Positions 63,528 through 64,000 of a stretch of DNA of 64,000 nt are shown here, in pieces. Each line of letters starts with the position of its first letter. Within the stretch, counting starts at the first letter, position 1. The DNA is from HdN1 sp964473645 (GTDB taxonomy: Bacteria; Pseudomonadota; Gammaproteobacteria; Pseudomonadales; Ketobacteraceae): contig CAYYPW010000001.1 in assembly GCA_964473645.1 (NCBI GenBank), positions 372,001-436,000 on the forward strand, in the 5' to 3' direction. A program made the position numbers and the translations under genes. The notes beneath the pieces were generated by a model. The model was not told where the DNA came from and made no database searches. It saw only the letters and a list, made by a program, of their open reading frames with translations.

Positions 63528-64000
63528 CTATTTCCCATGCCATGTCGACATACTGGTCGAAATCCCGATCACCCGTGCAAACCAATCCCATAGCAAACGC
63601 GGCATTACACCCTTACCAAAATCGATCCAGTTGACCATATAAGGCGCCATCACGAATGCGCGCTGGCGGGTCATACCCTTGATCACCCCATTCACCAATT
63701 TGTCGGGCGTGAGTATCGGTGAAAACAACGGCGCTTTCACCCCATCGAACATACCCGTCGCAATATAGCTGGGGCACACCGTAGTAACGCTCACATTGCG
63801 GTGCCCGCGCACTTTCAGCTCCAGCCGCAGCGAATCAGAAAACCCCACCACGGCCCATTTGCTGGCCGCATACGTCGACCCGAACGGCAAACCAATAAAG
63901 CCCGAAGCACTGGCGATATTGACGATGTGCGCTTGTGGTCGCTGCAACAAGGTCGACATGAACGCATGGGTCAGCGCAATCAACCCATGGCTGTTGATTT
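63528..64000 (-). CDS. Short-chain dehydrogenase/reductase, 5' end outside the window
   Basis: The C-terminal part of a classical SDR; the frame is open to the window edge, so the gene starts beyond 64000. Visible landmarks are NIASASGFIGLP (catalytic Ser region), the YAASK pair (catalytic Tyr and Lys), and TVCPSYIATGMF after it. The N-terminal cofactor-binding TGxxxGxG lies outside. Substrate unknown. Confidence 0.85.
   Translation of the reverse strand, partial: INSHGLIALTHAFMSTLLQRPQAHIVNIASASGFIGLPFGSTYAASKWAVVGFSDSLRLELKVRGHRNVSVTTVCPSYIATGMFDGVKAPLFSPILTPDKLVNGVIKGMTRQRAFVMAPYMVNWIDFGKGVMPRLLWDWFARVIGISTSMSTWHGK

Overview
The window looks like chromosomal DNA of a free-living, polymer-degrading gammaproteobacterium. 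The evidence is the combination of a subfamily I.1-type lipase with its own foldase, a wax-ester-synthase/DGAT-type acyltransferase, a GbpA-like LPMO, a chitinase/glucanase fusion, DUF2269 and DUF2789 proteins, and a pstSCAB-phoU operon with very long PstC and PstA. By eye the base composition is moderate in GC. I cannot name genus or species; a Cellvibrionales/Oceanospirillales/Pseudomonadales-type marine or soil bacterium is the best guess.

Region 1 (1-15.8 kb) is a defence island. On the minus strand it has a type I restriction-modification operon in the order hsdM, DUF1016 nuclease A, hsdS, DUF1016 nuclease B, hsdR. The first four genes are joined by 4-base start/stop overlaps. A 1.1 kb gene-free stretch follows, then a decayed XRE-ImmA regulator and a third, frameshifted DUF1016 gene on the plus strand. 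A SWIM zinc-finger gene and a SNF2 helicase gene follow on the minus strand. Decay is concentrated in the DUF1016 and ImmA genes; the other genes in the window read through cleanly.

Region 2 (15.9-23.2 kb) is housekeeping and membrane genes: a DUF4124 protein, a trypsin-like protease, fumC, a DUF2789 protein, a membrane-anchored AraC-type regulator, two tandem DUF2269 membrane proteins, a MITE-like inverted repeat, and an NAD-dependent epimerase fused to a DoxX-like membrane domain.

Region 3 (23.3-28.7 kb) has an unusual plus-strand set: a WS/DGAT acyltransferase, a MurA-like enolpyruvyl transferase, a MurB-like reductase, a family 2 glycosyltransferase and a small membrane protein. The MurA and MurB homologues keep their key catalytic residues but are diverged. 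They sit outside any cell-wall cluster, so they may supply a muramyl-type sugar nucleotide to a secondary product or surface glycan.

Region 4 (28.8-51 kb) is rich in exported proteins: a large lipoprotein of unknown family, an HSL-type esterase, the lipase/foldase pair, a six-module GH18-CBM-CBM-CBM-GH5-CBM enzyme aimed at chitin plus beta-glucan, a secreted protein made of cysteine-patterned repeats, a PLD-type nuclease/hydrolase, a fatty-acid alpha-dioxygenase-like haem peroxidase, a MalT-type LuxR regulator, a chitin-active LPMO and an amidase. Chitinase, GH5 glucanase and LPMO together suggest attack on fungal walls or other chitin/glucan composites.

Region 5 (51-64 kb) has a TonB-dependent receptor, an AraC regulator, two small exported or anchored proteins, and the phosphate uptake operon pstS-pstC-pstA-pstB-phoU. 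A recognisable Pho box and -10 hexamer precede pstS. A YciA-type thioesterase follows, and an SDR gene is cut by the window edge.
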